From NCBI RefSeq assembly GCF_001570605.1, contig NZ_BBXG01000020.1, positions 1 to 64,000 of the forward strand: a DNA stretch of 64,000 nucleotides, given 5' to 3'. The notes beneath the pieces were generated by a model. It searched no databases. It was not told where the DNA came from and saw only the letters and a list, made by a program, of their open reading frames with translations. Both the position numbers and the translations under genes were made by a program. This document shows, in pieces, positions 31,768-41,193 of this stretch (within the stretch, counting starts at the first letter, position 1; each line of letters begins with the position of its first letter). Source of the stretch: Herbidospora cretacea. Lineage in GTDB: Bacteria; Actinomycetota; Actinomycetes; Streptosporangiales; Streptosporangiaceae.

Positions 31768-33848
31768 ACACCGATCTCCGCCTGACGACCCCGGAAGCCG
31801 CGAGCCCCACGGGCACCCGGCGGCGTCTGGGTGTCGCCGGGGTCGGGCTGATCGCTGTCGGCGCGATCGTCGTGGTCGCGGCGGTGCACATCACCCAGGG
31901 CACCTCCTCGGTCGGGCTGTTCGAGCTGCTCGACACCGGGGACGAGGCCATGCGGGTGCTGCTGGCCTCCCGGTTGCCGCGTCTGCTGGCCGCCGTCGCG
32001 GTCGGGCTGGCGCTGGGCGCGTCGGGGGCGCTGCTCCAGTCGATCTCGCGCAACCCGCTCGCCTCGCCCGACACCCTGGCGGTCTCCTCCGGCGCGTACC
32101 TGGCCGTGGTGGCCGGGGCGGCGCTGGGCGTCAACCTGCCGACGCTGCCGTCGGGCGGGCTGGCGTTCCTCGGCGGGCTGGCGGCGGCCGGGCTGGTCAT
32201 GGCGGTGTCGGCGGGCGGGCGCAGCGGCACCACGCGGCTGATCCTGGCCGGGTCGGCGGCGGCGCTGGCGTTCACGGCGCTGACGAACCTGATGATGATC
32301 CTGTTCCAGCAGGAGACGACGGGCCTGTACGCCTGGGGTTCGGGCGCGCTGACCCAGAAGGACCTGTCGGTCGTGACGCAGGTCGGTCCGATCATCCTGG
32401 TCGCGCTGGCGGCCGGGACCCTGCTCGGGCCCCGGCTCGACGTGCTCGGGCTCGGCGACGAGGGCGCGACCGTGCTCGGCGTGAACGTGCGCCGGTTGCG
32501 GTTCGGGGTGACCCTGCTCGCCGTGCTGCTGGCCACCTCGGCGGTCGTGATCGCCGGGCCGGTCGGGTTCGTCGGGCTGTGCGCGCCGGTGGTCGTGCGG
32601 CTGGCCGGGCGTTGGCTGCCCGGTCTGCTGGCCCACCGGGTCCTGGTCCCGCTCTCCGGCCTGGCCGGGGTGCTGGTGGTGCTGGCCGCCGACGTGTCGC
32701 TGCGGGCACTGTTCGGCGGCCAGTCCGGGGTCGACGTGCCGCCCGGAGTGGTGACGGCGCTGGTCGGGGCCGGGGTGATGATCTATCTCGCCCGGCGGCA
32801 CCGCGACGCCGGGCCGGCCCGCCGCCCGCCCGGCATCCGGGCCGCCGCCCACCGGTCCCGCGCCGTCTTCACCCTGCTCGTCGCCGGCGGTACGGTCCTG
32901 CTCGCAGGGGCCGTCGTGCTCGGCATGCTCCTCGGGGACACCTTCCTGCGGACCGGTGACGTGGCGCTGTGGTTCCAGGGCCGGACGGGCATGGGCATCA
33001 CGTTCGTGCTCGACCAGCGCTATCCCCGCGTCCTGGCGGCGGTGCTGGCCGGGGCCGCGCTCGCGGTGGCCGGGACGATCATCCAGGCCGTCTGCCGCAA
33101 CCCGCTGGCGGAGCCGAGCGTGCTCGGCATCACCTCGGGCGCCGGGGCCGGCGCGATCTCGATCATCTCCTTCGCCCCGGCGGCCGGGCTGTGGGCCGTG
33201 ACCGGCGCGGCCGGGCTGGGCGCGCTGGTGTCGTTTGGGCTGGTCTACGGCCTGGCGTGGAAGGGCGGGCTGAGCTCAGACCGGCTGGTGCTGATGGGCT
33301 TCGCGGTCGCCTCGGCCGGCACGGCGCTGACCGTGCTGATCATCGTCGAGACCGACCCCTGGAACACCGCCACGGCGCTGACCTGGCTCTCCGGCTCGAC
33401 CTACGGCCGCACCCCGCTGCAACTGCTGCCGGTGGCGATCGCCCTGGCGGTCGTGGTGCCGCTGGTGGCCGGGCAGCGCAGGGAGCTCGACCTGCTCTCC
33501 CTCGACGAGCACACCCCGCGCATCCTGGGCGTGCCGGTCGAACCGGCCCGGCTCACCGCCCTGGCGGGCGCGGTCGTGCTCACCGCGACGGCGGTGTCGG
33601 CCATCGGCGTGGTCGGCTTCGTCGGCCTGGTCGCCCCGCACGCCGCCCGCGCCCTGGCGGGCGGCCGGCACACCCGCGTCCTGCCGGTCGCCGCCCTGCT
33701 GGGCGCGCTGCTGGTCAGCCTCGCCGACACCCTGGGCCGGACGGTCATCGCCCCCGCCCAGATCCCCGCCGGACTGGTCACCGCCATGCTCGGCACACCG
33801 TATTTCGTCTGGCTGCTGTGGCGGTCACGAGCGGGACAGGAGTCCTGA
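31764..33848 (+). CDS. Fused double-domain iron-siderophore permease (FhuB-like)
   Basis: A 694-residue permease made of two FecCD-type halves in one chain, as in FhuB. Each half carries the conserved coupling region: RNPLASPDTLAVSSGAYLAV in half one and RNPLAEPSVLGITSGAGAGA in half two. Each also has GFVGL (VGFVGLCAPVVVRLAGR and VGFVGLVAPHAARALAG). About 18-20 hydrophobic segments are visible. The start is TTG 31764, overlapping the lipoprotein stop by 4 bases; the frame is open upstream but only antisense-like. It works with the ATPase at 29932 and the lipoprotein. Confidence 0.93.
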   Translation: MNTDLRLTTPEAASPTGTRRRLGVAGVGLIAVGAIVVVAAVHITQGTSSVGLFELLDTGDEAMRVLLASRLPRLLAAVAVGLALGASGALLQSISRNPLASPDTLAVSSGAYLAVVAGAALGVNLPTLPSGGLAFLGGLAAAGLVMAVSAGGRSGTTRLILAGSAAALAFTALTNLMMILFQQETTGLYAWGSGALTQKDLSVVTQVGPIILVALAAGTLLGPRLDVLGLGDEGATVLGVNVRRLRFGVTLLAVLLATSAVVIAGPVGFVGLCAPVVVRLAGRWLPGLLAHRVLVPLSGLAGVLVVLAADVSLRALFGGQSGVDVPPGVVTALVGAGVMIYLARRHRDAGPARRPPGIRAAAHRSRAVFTLLVAGGTVLLAGAVVLGMLLGDTFLRTGDVALWFQGRTGMGITFVLDQRYPRVLAAVLAGAALAVAGTIIQAVCRNPLAEPSVLGITSGAGAGAISIISFAPAAGLWAVTGAAGLGALVSFGLVYGLAWKGGLSSDRLVLMGFAVASAGTALTVLIIVETDPWNTATALTWLSGSTYGRTPLQLLPVAIALAVVVPLVAGQRRELDLLSLDEHTPRILGVPVEPARLTALAGAVVLTATAVSAIGVVGFVGLVAPHAARALAGGRHTRVLPVAALLGALLVSLADTLGRTVIAPAQIPAGLVTAMLGTPYFVWLLWRSRAGQES

Positions 33849-33849
33849 C

Positions 33850-34740
33850 ATGCACGACCCCTGGCACGTCTTCCAGGTGCGGGTCCGCCGCGTCGACCGG
33901 CTCAGCCCGGCGTTCCTCCGCGTCACCTTCACCGGCGACGACCTGGAACACTTCGCCGACCCCGGCTACGACCAGCGGATCAAGCTGGTCCTGCCGATCC
34001 CCGAGTACGGCACCCTGCTGTTCCCCGACGGCCCCGACTGGTACGAGCGCTACCGCGCCCTGCCGCCGGACCGGAAGAACCCGTTCCGGACCTACACCGT
34101 CCGCGCCGTCCGCCCCGAGAAGGCCGAGGTGGACGTGGACGTCATCATGCACCCCGACGACGGCCACCTGGGCCCGGCCGTGAGGTGGGCGGCCAACGTC
34201 CAGGAGGACGACCGCTGCGCGCTGTGGGGCCCGGACGCCCGGCACGGCGGCCCCTACGGCGGCCTGGAGTTCAAGCTCCCCGCCGAGGGCGGGACCCTGC
34301 TGCTCGCGGGCGACGAGACGGCGGTCCCGGCGATCATGCGCATCCTGGAGCAGCTCCCCGCCGACGTCACCGGCGAGGCGCTGATGGAGGTGCCGCAGGC
34401 GGTGGACGTCCTGACGGAGACCGCCCCCGCCGGAATGCGGGTGACCTGGCTCCCCCGCGACGGCGCGGAACACGGATCGCGGCTGGTCGAGGCGGTTGAG
34501 GCCGCGGCGGCCCGCCTCATCCCGCCGGCCGCCCCCGCTCAGGTCGAGGACGTCGACATAGACGAGGACATCCTGTGGGAGATCCCCGAGACGCCCCCGG
34601 CGGCCTGTTCCGTGTGGCTGGCCGGGGAGGCCGGAGTGGTCAAGACGCTCCGCCGCCACCTGGTGGGAGAGCGCGGCCTCGACCGGAAGGCGGTCGCCTT
34701 CATGGGCTACTGGCGGAAGGGCAGGGCCGAGTCGATCTGA
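33850..34740 (+). CDS. Siderophore-interacting protein (FAD-dependent ferric reductase)
   Basis: A 296-residue SIP/ViuB-type flavoprotein. The FAD-binding barrel has FLRVTFTGDDLEHF, DQRIKLVLP and RTYTVRAVRPEKAEVDVD. The NAD(P)H-binding C-terminal half has LLLAGDETAVPAIMRILEQL, CSVWLAGEAGVVKTLRRHL and the closing AVAFMGYWRKGRAE. It reduces the imported ferric siderophore to release iron. It starts 1 bp after the permease stop, so it is the last gene of the iron operon. With the FhuF-like protein the region holds two kinds of ferric-siderophore reductase. Confidence 0.93.
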   Translation: MHDPWHVFQVRVRRVDRLSPAFLRVTFTGDDLEHFADPGYDQRIKLVLPIPEYGTLLFPDGPDWYERYRALPPDRKNPFRTYTVRAVRPEKAEVDVDVIMHPDDGHLGPAVRWAANVQEDDRCALWGPDARHGGPYGGLEFKLPAEGGTLLLAGDETAVPAIMRILEQLPADVTGEALMEVPQAVDVLTETAPAGMRVTWLPRDGAEHGSRLVEAVEAAAARLIPPAAPAQVEDVDIDEDILWEIPETPPAACSVWLAGEAGVVKTLRRHLVGERGLDRKAVAFMGYWRKGRAESI

Positions 34741-34779
34741 GGCCAGGTTCTGACCGCATCGGTTCCTAGGGTCGGCGGC

Positions 34780-35571
34780 ATGACACGCATCCTGGTCACC
34801 GGCGCGACGGGCAACGTCGGCCGCCCCCTGGTGACCCAGCTCATCGAGGCGGGCCACGAGGTCCGCGCGCTCACCCGGAACCCCGCGCAAGCGAACCTCC
34901 CCGACGGCGTGGAGATCGTCGAGGGCGACCTGTCCCACCCCTCGGGCCTCTTCGACGACGTGGACGCCGCCCACCTCATCACCTTCGCCGGCGACCCCTC
35001 GGCCATCGCGACGGCGGCCAGGGCCCTGAAACGGGTGACGCTGCTGCGCGGCTCCCCCGACGCCGACCCGCTGGAACTCGCCCTCCGCGAGGCGGGCCTG
35101 CGCCCGACGGGCCTGGCCCCCGTCGAGTTCATGTCCAACGCCCTGGACTGGGCCGACACCATCAGGACGGAGGGCGTGGTGAGACACGGCTTCGCGACCG
35201 TGCCCAGCTCGACGGTCCACGAGTCCGACATCGCGGCCGTGGCGGCCGCCGCCCTGACGGAGGACGGCCACCAGGGCGAGGAGTACTGGATCACCGGCCC
35301 CGAGGCGCTGACCGTCCCGGAGAAGGTGGCGGTGCTGTCGAAGGTCCTCGCCCGCGACATCCGCTACGAGGAACTGACCGCCGAGCAGATGACGGCCCAC
35401 TGGGCGTCGTGGGGCTTCGACGAGGACGACATCGCCTTCATGCTCCAGATGAGCACCGACCCACCCGTCCAGGGCCGCACGGTCCTGCCCACGGTCGAAC
35501 AGGTCACGGGCCGCCCGGCCCGCACGTTCGCCGACTGGGTCCGCGAGAACGCGGCGGCCTTCACGGGCTGA
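34780..35571 (+). CDS. NAD(P)H-binding NmrA-like protein
   Basis: A 263-residue atypical SDR. ILVTGATGNVGRPLVTQLIE is the dinucleotide motif, followed by VRALTRNPAQANLPDGVEIV. EEYWITGPEALTVPEKVAVL fits NmrA/NAD(P)H-quinone-reductase-like family members. The classical SDR Tyr-Lys pair is absent, as usual in NmrA types. It stands 39 bp after the iron operon and could be read from it, but no functional link is evident. Confidence 0.88.
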   Translation: MTRILVTGATGNVGRPLVTQLIEAGHEVRALTRNPAQANLPDGVEIVEGDLSHPSGLFDDVDAAHLITFAGDPSAIATAARALKRVTLLRGSPDADPLELALREAGLRPTGLAPVEFMSNALDWADTIRTEGVVRHGFATVPSSTVHESDIAAVAAAALTEDGHQGEEYWITGPEALTVPEKVAVLSKVLARDIRYEELTAEQMTAHWASWGFDEDDIAFMLQMSTDPPVQGRTVLPTVEQVTGRPARTFADWVRENAAAFTG

Positions 35572-35690
35572 GACGGGCCGTCGTCGCGGCGGGGAGCCCG
35601 CGCGGCCGGTTGCCGCCGGACGCGCGGAGGACGCGGGTGCGGCGGGCGGCGCCGGGGTGGGCGGAGCCGTAACGGAGAAGGGCCTGAAAG

Positions 35691-35728
35691 GCGGTCGCCC
35701 GCGTTCTCCGGGGAGGACGCGGGCGACC
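35691..35728. terminator. Bidirectional terminator
   Basis: CGGTCGCCCGCGT (35691-35703) and ACGCGGGCGACCG (35716-35728) form a perfect 13-bp stem with a 12-base loop. It lies between the NmrA-like gene and the convergent giant surface-protein gene. Confidence 0.85.
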
Positions 35729-35746
35729 GTGTGGAGTGTTCTTCGG

Positions 35747-38700
35747 TCAGAGCGCCAGGCGGGCGACCGCGAGGGTGCCCAGGCCCGGGACGTACTGGCT
35801 GGTGCCGTCGCCCAGGGGGGCGCAGGTGGCCTCGGCGGTCATGGTGCGGCAGGCCCACGTCTTCCTGGCCTTGACCTTGACCTTCTTGGCGACCTTCACG
35901 AACTTGTGGGGCTTGTGGTGGTGCTTCCAGCCCCACTCGCCCCAGCCGCGGTGGTGGTGACGGTGGTGCCACTTGTGGTGGTGGCGGTGACCGTGGTGCC
36001 ACTTGTGATGGTGATGGTGGCCGTGGTGCCACTTGTGGTGATGGTGGTGGCGGGGCTTGTGGTGGTGGCGGCCCTCGTCGAGGTCGTCGTCCTCATCCTC
36101 GCGCTCCTCCTCGGCCTCTTCCTCGTGGTCGACCGGGTCGATCGGGAAGGGCTTCACCGGCTTGTGCGGCCGGGGCCACCAGCAGTGCTTCTTCTTCTTG
36201 TCCCAGCCCCACTTGCAGTGGTGGTGCGGCGGGCGGGGCGGGAAGGCGCGGCTGACGCCGACGGTCACGGTGCACGGCGCGGCGGTCGAGCCGGGCAGGC
36301 AGATCGTGTCGGCGACGGTGGTGCTGACCTCGTCGACCAGGTTGCGGCCGGCCGCGTTGCTGTTCGCCCTGATCTGGAAGGTGATGACGACGTTCGCGTT
36401 GTTCGCGAGCGAGCCCTCCCAGTTGAGGGTGGTGCCGGTGATCGTGGCGGCGCCGGTCGAGCTGGCGATCGAACCCGGGACGAGCGTGCCGTTGTTCAGC
36501 ACGTCGACCAGGGCGGTGTGGATCTGCAGCGGCGAGAGCGCGTACCCGGAGAGGTTGGTGATGGTCTCCGTGATGGTGACGATCTGGCCGGCGCGGACCG
36601 GGTTCGGGGTGGCGGTCTGCGCGACCGACACATTGGGCAGCAGGATCTTGACCGGGACGGTGGCCTGGCTCTGGTTCGAGGCCAGCGGGCCGTCCGTGTC
36701 GGTGCCCGACGCCTGGGCGTAGGTGGTGAACGTGCCGGTCTTCGCCTCTTCGCCGGTGATGACGTGCGAGGCGGTGCACACCATTGTCGCCGACGGGGTG
36801 CCCTGCGGGCCGAGCGTGGTGCTCGGGCAGACGATGTTCGACACGGTCGGGTCGTCGACGACGATCCCGGTGACGTTGCCGATGCCCTGGTGGGTCAGCG
36901 TGAACCGGTACTGGACGGTGTCGCCGACCTGGAACGGGTTGTCGGGCGTGCGCGGGTTCAGCACCGTGGTGGTGAGCTGCAGCTCCTGCGGGTCGGCGTT
37001 GATCGTGACGACCGGGCCGCACGGAGTGGTGCAGGTCGCGCCCGGCGTGGCCGAGCTGACGTGGTCCTGCATGGTGTCGCCGCCGGCGTCCTGGCGGGCC
37101 GTCACCGAGAACGTGATGGTCTCGGTCTCACCCGGGACGAGCGAGTCGACCCAGGTCAGGTTGGTGCCGGAGATGCCGGCCACGCCCGACGAGAACGCCA
37201 GGTCGTTGTTGTAGTTGGCGTGGTTGAACACGTTCGACAGGTTGTCGACGAGCTGCGCACCCGGGATGTCGAGCAGACCCGCGTTGGTCACGTGGATCGT
37301 GTACGTGACCACGCCGCCCGGGTGGGTCGAGGTGGTGCTGACCGACTCGGCGATGTGCAGGATCGGCCTGACGACGACGGTCCGGACCGAGGTCTCGGTC
37401 TGGTTCGACGCGATCGGCGCGCCACCGTCGTTGCCCTGTGCCTGGGCCAGCGTGGTGAAGGTGCCGTCCCGGGCGTCCTCGGCGGTGATGACGTGCGATG
37501 CGGTGCAGGTCATCGTGGCCGTCGGGGTGCCCTGCGGGCCGAGCTCGGTGCGCGGGCAGGTGATCGGGCTGACGTTCTGGTCGAAGATCTGCACGCCGGT
37601 CACCGACCCGATGCCCTGGTGGGTCACCGTGAAGGTGTAGTTGACCGTGTCGCCGACCTTGAACGGGTTGTCGGGGAGACGCGGGTTCGAGACGGCGGCC
37701 GTCAGGATCAGCTTCTGCGGCGCGGCGGCGACCGCGACCGTGCTGGTGCACGGAAGCGCGGTGGTCGGGCCGGTGGCGCAGGTCGCGCCGGTGACCGGCG
37801 AGGTGATCGAGTCGGTCAGGCTGGTGCCGCCGGCGCTCTGGTCGGCGGTGACCGAGAACGTGATCTGCTCCGACTCACCAGGCGCCAGGTTCGACGTCGA
37901 CCAGGTCAGCGTGTTGCCGTTGATCGCGGCCGTGCCGTGCGTCGCGGTGAGGTCGTTGTTGTAGGAGGCGTTGTTCAGCACGTTCGACAGGTTGTCGGTG
38001 ATGCTCGCCGGCGCGATCGCCAGCTTGCCGGTGTTGGTCACCGTGATGGTGTAGGTGACCGTGCCGCCGACGTCGATCGTCTTGGCCGAGACGGTCTCGG
38101 CGATCGTCATCTGCGGCTTCTCGACGACGACCGGGACAGAGGTGGTCGTCTGGTTCGAGGTCTCCGTGGCGCCGTTGTAGGTGCCGGTGGCCGTCGCCTT
38201 CGTGGTGAAGGTGCCGGTCAGCGTCTCGTTCGGCTGGATGACGTGCGAACCGGTGCAGGTCATCGTCGCCGACGGGGTGCCCTCCGGGCCGAGCGTGGTG
38301 CTCGGGCAGACGACGTTGGTGACGTCCGGGTCGTTGATCTTGACGCCGGTGACCGTGCCGACGCCGCCGTGGGTGACGGTGAAGCTGTAGTCCACCTCGT
38401 CACCCGCCTTGAACGGGTTGGTCGGCGGACGCGGGTTGGTGACCGTGGTGGTCAGGGTCAGCGACTGCGGGTCGGGCGTGATCGGCACCGACTTGCCACA
38501 GGGCAGCGGGGCCTGACGGCCGGCGCGGCGCTGGACCGAGAACTCCGCCGACGGGGTCACGACACAGTCGGCTCCGGCGGTCGAGGAGGTGATGACGTCG
38601 GTCAGCGTCTGGCCGCCCGAGTCGAGGTGCGTCGTCACCGAGAAGGTGATCTTCGTCTGCGCGTTGACCGGCAGGTTGCCGAACCAGGTCAGCGTGGTGC

Positions 38701-40444
38701 CGGTGATCGAGGCGGTGCCGACCGTCGCGGTGAGGTCGTTGTTGTACGTCGCCTTGTCCAGCACCTTCGACAGGTCGTCGCTCAGCGTGGCCGGGTTCAG
38801 CGCGACGCCGCCGGTGTTGGTGGCCGTGATGGTGTAGGTCACCTTCTGGCCGACCTTCGCCGGGTCGGGCGTGACGGTCTCCGCGATGTCCAGCATCGAG
38901 GTGAGCTGCTTGACCGGGACCGTGGCCGACGACGGGTTCGAGCTGATCGGCCCGCCGATCGAGGTCGCGTTCGCGGTCGCCGTCGTGGTGAAGGTGTCCT
39001 TGCCGGTCGCGTCCGCGACGGTGATCGTGTGCTCACCGGTGCAGGTCATCGACGCCGACGCGGTGCCCGCCGGGCCGAGCGTGGTCGTCGGGCAGACGAT
39101 GTTCGTCGCCGTCGGGTCGCTCACCGAGACGCCGGTGAGCGGGCTCGGGCCGGTGTTGGTCACCAGGAAGTCGTAGTGGACGACGTCGCCCACGACGTGC
39201 GGGTCCGACGGCGGCCGCTGGTCCTGCTTCTGGACGGTGGTCACCAGGTCCAGGAGCTGGAGCGGCGTCACCGAGCCGACGACCAGGTTCCTGATCAGGT
39301 GGGTGTCGATCAGACCGCCGGTGGAGGCGCTGAAGCCGAACTTGACCGTCGGCGGGGCCGGCTCGTCGAGCTGCTTGTCCAGCACGCGCTGGTAGCCGTT
39401 GCCGTCGTTGAAGTCGATGTCGACGTGCAGCAGTTCGGCGGAGCTGAGGGTGATGCGGACCCGGCGCAGCGCCGGGCCGGGGCCGGCGCCCGGGTCACGG
39501 AGGCTGCCGGGCAGCGTGGTGACGAAGCCGGCCGGCTTGGTGGCGTCGGGCGTCATCGTGGTCGCGATCCAGCAGTAGTCGATCAGACCCTGGCCGGGGC
39601 CGCGCACCGTGACGGTGTCGGGGACCTGGATGGTGGTCGCGATCGGCGACTTCTTGTTCGCGGGGCACTGGTTGCCGCGGTTCTCGCCGTCGTTGACGAA
39701 GTTGCCGTAGGCGTCGAGGCCGACGCCGAGGTAGCCGGAGTCGACGCCGGGTGTCAGGTTGCGCTGGGCGTAGCCGAGCGAGCCGCCGTCGGCGCCGTCG
39801 TCCTTCAGCTCGGCCGCGCCGTCGACCAGGAAGAAGCCGATGCCGTCGGCGCCGTTGCCGCCGTACTGGAACTGGTCGAACTCGACGACGAGGCCGTTGT
39901 TGTTCGACAGGGCGCGGTTGTAGACGACGCCGCCGACCCGGTAGTTCGCGTTGTCGGTCAGCTGCAGATAACCGGGGATCACGCCGGGCGCGGGAACCGG
40001 CGGGGTCGTCTGCGTCGGCTGATTGCACGGCCCGGTGGCGGAGACGCCGGGGGGCGGTACGACGGTCGCGCCGGTGAGGCAGACCGTGCCGAGCGGCACG
40101 AAGCCGGAGTCGGCGATGGTCGCGCCGGTGAAGGTTTCATTGAGCAGCAGCGACGCGGGCTGGAGCTGCTTGCGAACCTTGAAGACCTGGGTCTCCTTGC
40201 GGAGCCTGTTCGCGACCGCCTGCTGGTACCGGTTGAGGGTGACCGGCTTGACCTTCTTCGCCGTCTTGACGGCCTTGGCCGGCTTGGCCGTGACGACTGC
40301 ACGGCTGACCTGCGACCGGACACCGGAGGGGTTCTTCTCCCCCGGGTCGGCGAGGGCGACGGTCGAACCCGTCGTCCCCGCCAGGAAAAACGCCAAAGTG
40401 GCGGTGGAAAGAGGTCGAACGAGCGACCTTGATGCGAAGATCAC
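35747..40444 (-). CDS. Giant secreted repeat protein: lectin-like head, DUF11-type repeats, His-rich tail
   Basis: A 1565-residue exported protein. The signal peptide (PLSTATLAFFLAGTTGSTVA) leads to a basic segment, then residues ~105-400 resemble an L-type lectin (NNNGLVVEFDQFQYGGNGAD, GIGFFLVDG, SGYLGVGLDAYGNF). Residues ~410-1385 are four pairs of A (~115 aa, with VTGVxxxDPxxxNVVCPSTT-like) and B (~125 aa, with AETVTPDPAKVGQKVTYTIT-like) immunoglobulin-like DUF11 repeats. The tail has an acidic run, three HHHHHKWHHG-type decapeptides and a Lys-rich end with Cys. There is no LPXTG or C-terminal span. GTG 40444 is the start, weakly supported. Likely an adhesin or sheath protein; metal binding is inferred. 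Confidence 0.85.
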   Translation of the reverse strand: MIFASRSLVRPLSTATLAFFLAGTTGSTVALADPGEKNPSGVRSQVSRAVVTAKPAKAVKTAKKVKPVTLNRYQQAVANRLRKETQVFKVRKQLQPASLLLNETFTGATIADSGFVPLGTVCLTGATVVPPPGVSATGPCNQPTQTTPPVPAPGVIPGYLQLTDNANYRVGGVVYNRALSNNNGLVVEFDQFQYGGNGADGIGFFLVDGAAELKDDGADGGSLGYAQRNLTPGVDSGYLGVGLDAYGNFVNDGENRGNQCPANKKSPIATTIQVPDTVTVRGPGQGLIDYCWIATTMTPDATKPAGFVTTLPGSLRDPGAGPGPALRRVRITLSSAELLHVDIDFNDGNGYQRVLDKQLDEPAPPTVKFGFSASTGGLIDTHLIRNLVVGSVTPLQLLDLVTTVQKQDQRPPSDPHVVGDVVHYDFLVTNTGPSPLTGVSVSDPTATNIVCPTTTLGPAGTASASMTCTGEHTITVADATGKDTFTTTATANATSIGGPISSNPSSATVPVKQLTSMLDIAETVTPDPAKVGQKVTYTITATNTGGVALNPATLSDDLSKVLDKATYNNDLTATVGTASITGTTLTWFGNLPVNAQTKITFSVTTHLDSGGQTLTDVITSSTAGADCVVTPSAEFSVQRRAGRQAPLPCGKSVPITPDPQSLTLTTTVTNPRPPTNPFKAGDEVDYSFTVTHGGVGTVTGVKINDPDVTNVVCPSTTLGPEGTPSATMTCTGSHVIQPNETLTGTFTTKATATGTYNGATETSNQTTTSVPVVVEKPQMTIAETVSAKTIDVGGTVTYTITVTNTGKLAIAPASITDNLSNVLNNASYNNDLTATHGTAAINGNTLTWSTSNLAPGESEQITFSVTADQSAGGTSLTDSITSPVTGATCATGPTTALPCTSTVAVAAAPQKLILTAAVSNPRLPDNPFKVGDTVNYTFTVTHQGIGSVTGVQIFDQNVSPITCPRTELGPQGTPTATMTCTASHVITAEDARDGTFTTLAQAQGNDGGAPIASNQTETSVRTVVVRPILHIAESVSTTSTHPGGVVTYTIHVTNAGLLDIPGAQLVDNLSNVFNHANYNNDLAFSSGVAGISGTNLTWVDSLVPGETETITFSVTARQDAGGDTMQDHVSSATPGATCTTPCGPVVTINADPQELQLTTTVLNPRTPDNPFQVGDTVQYRFTLTHQGIGNVTGIVVDDPTVSNIVCPSTTLGPQGTPSATMVCTASHVITGEEAKTGTFTTYAQASGTDTDGPLASNQSQATVPVKILLPNVSVAQTATPNPVRAGQIVTITETITNLSGYALSPLQIHTALVDVLNNGTLVPGSIASSTGAATITGTTLNWEGSLANNANVVITFQIRANSNAAGRNLVDEVSTTVADTICLPGSTAAPCTVTVGVSRAFPPRPPHHHCKWGWDKKKKHCWWPRPHKPVKPFPIDPVDHEEEAEEEREDEDDDLDEGRHHHKPRHHHHHKWHHGHHHHHKWHHGHRHHHKWHHRHHHRGWGEWGWKHHHKPHKFVKVAKKVKVKARKTWACRTMTAEATCAPLGDGTSQYVPGLGTLAVARLAL
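35961..36050 (-). repeat. 30-bp tandem repeat encoding the His/Trp decapeptides
   Basis: The plus-strand unit containing GTGGTGCCACTTGTG starts at 35963, 35993 and 36023, an exact 30-bp period. In the gene frame each unit encodes a His-rich decapeptide with KWHH at its centre. Flanking sequence extends the His-rich character to about 35910-36065. Confidence 0.8.
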
Positions 40445-40622
40445 GCATTCACGCTAAGAGTGTGACCTCGTAATACTACGGAGCGCATCCGTCCGTGTTC
40501 GGTCAACGATCACCAATAGGCCGATGTGCCGGTAATCGAACGGCCGGGGCCTCTGTCGCGTATCTCCGGTTGTGAGCGCTTGAGGCCTTGCCTCTCTGAT
40601 CGTTTCTGGGAGCATTGCGGTC

Positions 40623-41162
40623 GTGGACATCGGCGGGCCCGGCTTACGCGTCGCACGCGCGGCGGTCTTCGCCGTCGTCTGCGTGGTCGCGTCGCTCGCC
40701 ATGCACGTGCTCGCCGGGGGTTCCCCCGTCCACCTGCCGCTCGTGGGGGCGGCCACGTTAGCGACCGGCTGCGTCGCCTTCGCGCTGGCCCGGCGCCGCC
40801 TGTCCGGCCCGGTGCTGCTCGCCTTCTCCTTCCTCTTCCAGTACGGCATGCACCACCTGTTCGCCCTGGGGGCCGTGACGCCCCCGGCCGACCACCACAC
40901 CGGCGGGGCCGCGGCCGCGCTCGGCATGGCGGTCGCCCACGGCGTGGTCGCGGTGCTGTCGGCGGCCTGGCTGTCGCGGGGCGAGAACGCCCTGGCGGAG
41001 TTGCTGCACCTGCTGGTGGCGCGTCTGTTCGTGCTGCTGCGGCCCCGGATCCCGGCCGTCGGGGTCGTGGTGTTCCGGGGCGAGGCGGCCGCCGTTCCGC
41101 AGGAGAGGTTCCTCGCGTCCGTCCTCCGGCGGAGAGGTCCACCGGTTCAGCCCGCCCGCTGA
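40623..41162 (+). CDS. Small membrane protein upstream of PepSY gene, unrecognised
   Basis: A 179-residue protein with about four hydrophobic segments (AAVFAVVCVVASLAMHVLAG, LVGAATLATGCVAFALA, VLLAFSFLFQYGMHHLFALG, ALGMAVAHGVVAVLSAAWLS). His residues occur in or near the membrane (MHHLF, PPADHHTGG, MAVAHGV), which could bind metal or heme. GTG 40623 is the start. It is followed 31 bp later by a PepSY membrane protein on the same strand, a pairing that suggests a shared role in metal handling. Confidence 0.7.
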   Translation: MDIGGPGLRVARAAVFAVVCVVASLAMHVLAGGSPVHLPLVGAATLATGCVAFALARRRLSGPVLLAFSFLFQYGMHHLFALGAVTPPADHHTGGAAAALGMAVAHGVVAVLSAAWLSRGENALAELLHLLVARLFVLLRPRIPAVGVVVFRGEAAAVPQERFLASVLRRRGPPVQPAR

Positions 41163-41193
41163 ACCTCGTCGACCTCTCATCCGGAGAAAAAAC

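Noticed and set aside
35657-40432. A 1591-codon open frame on the plus strand opposite the giant repeat protein
   Set aside because: It mirrors the repeats and codon bias of the minus-strand gene. It has no recognisable domain and consists of Arg/Val/Asp/Gly-rich text typical of antisense frames in high-GC DNA.
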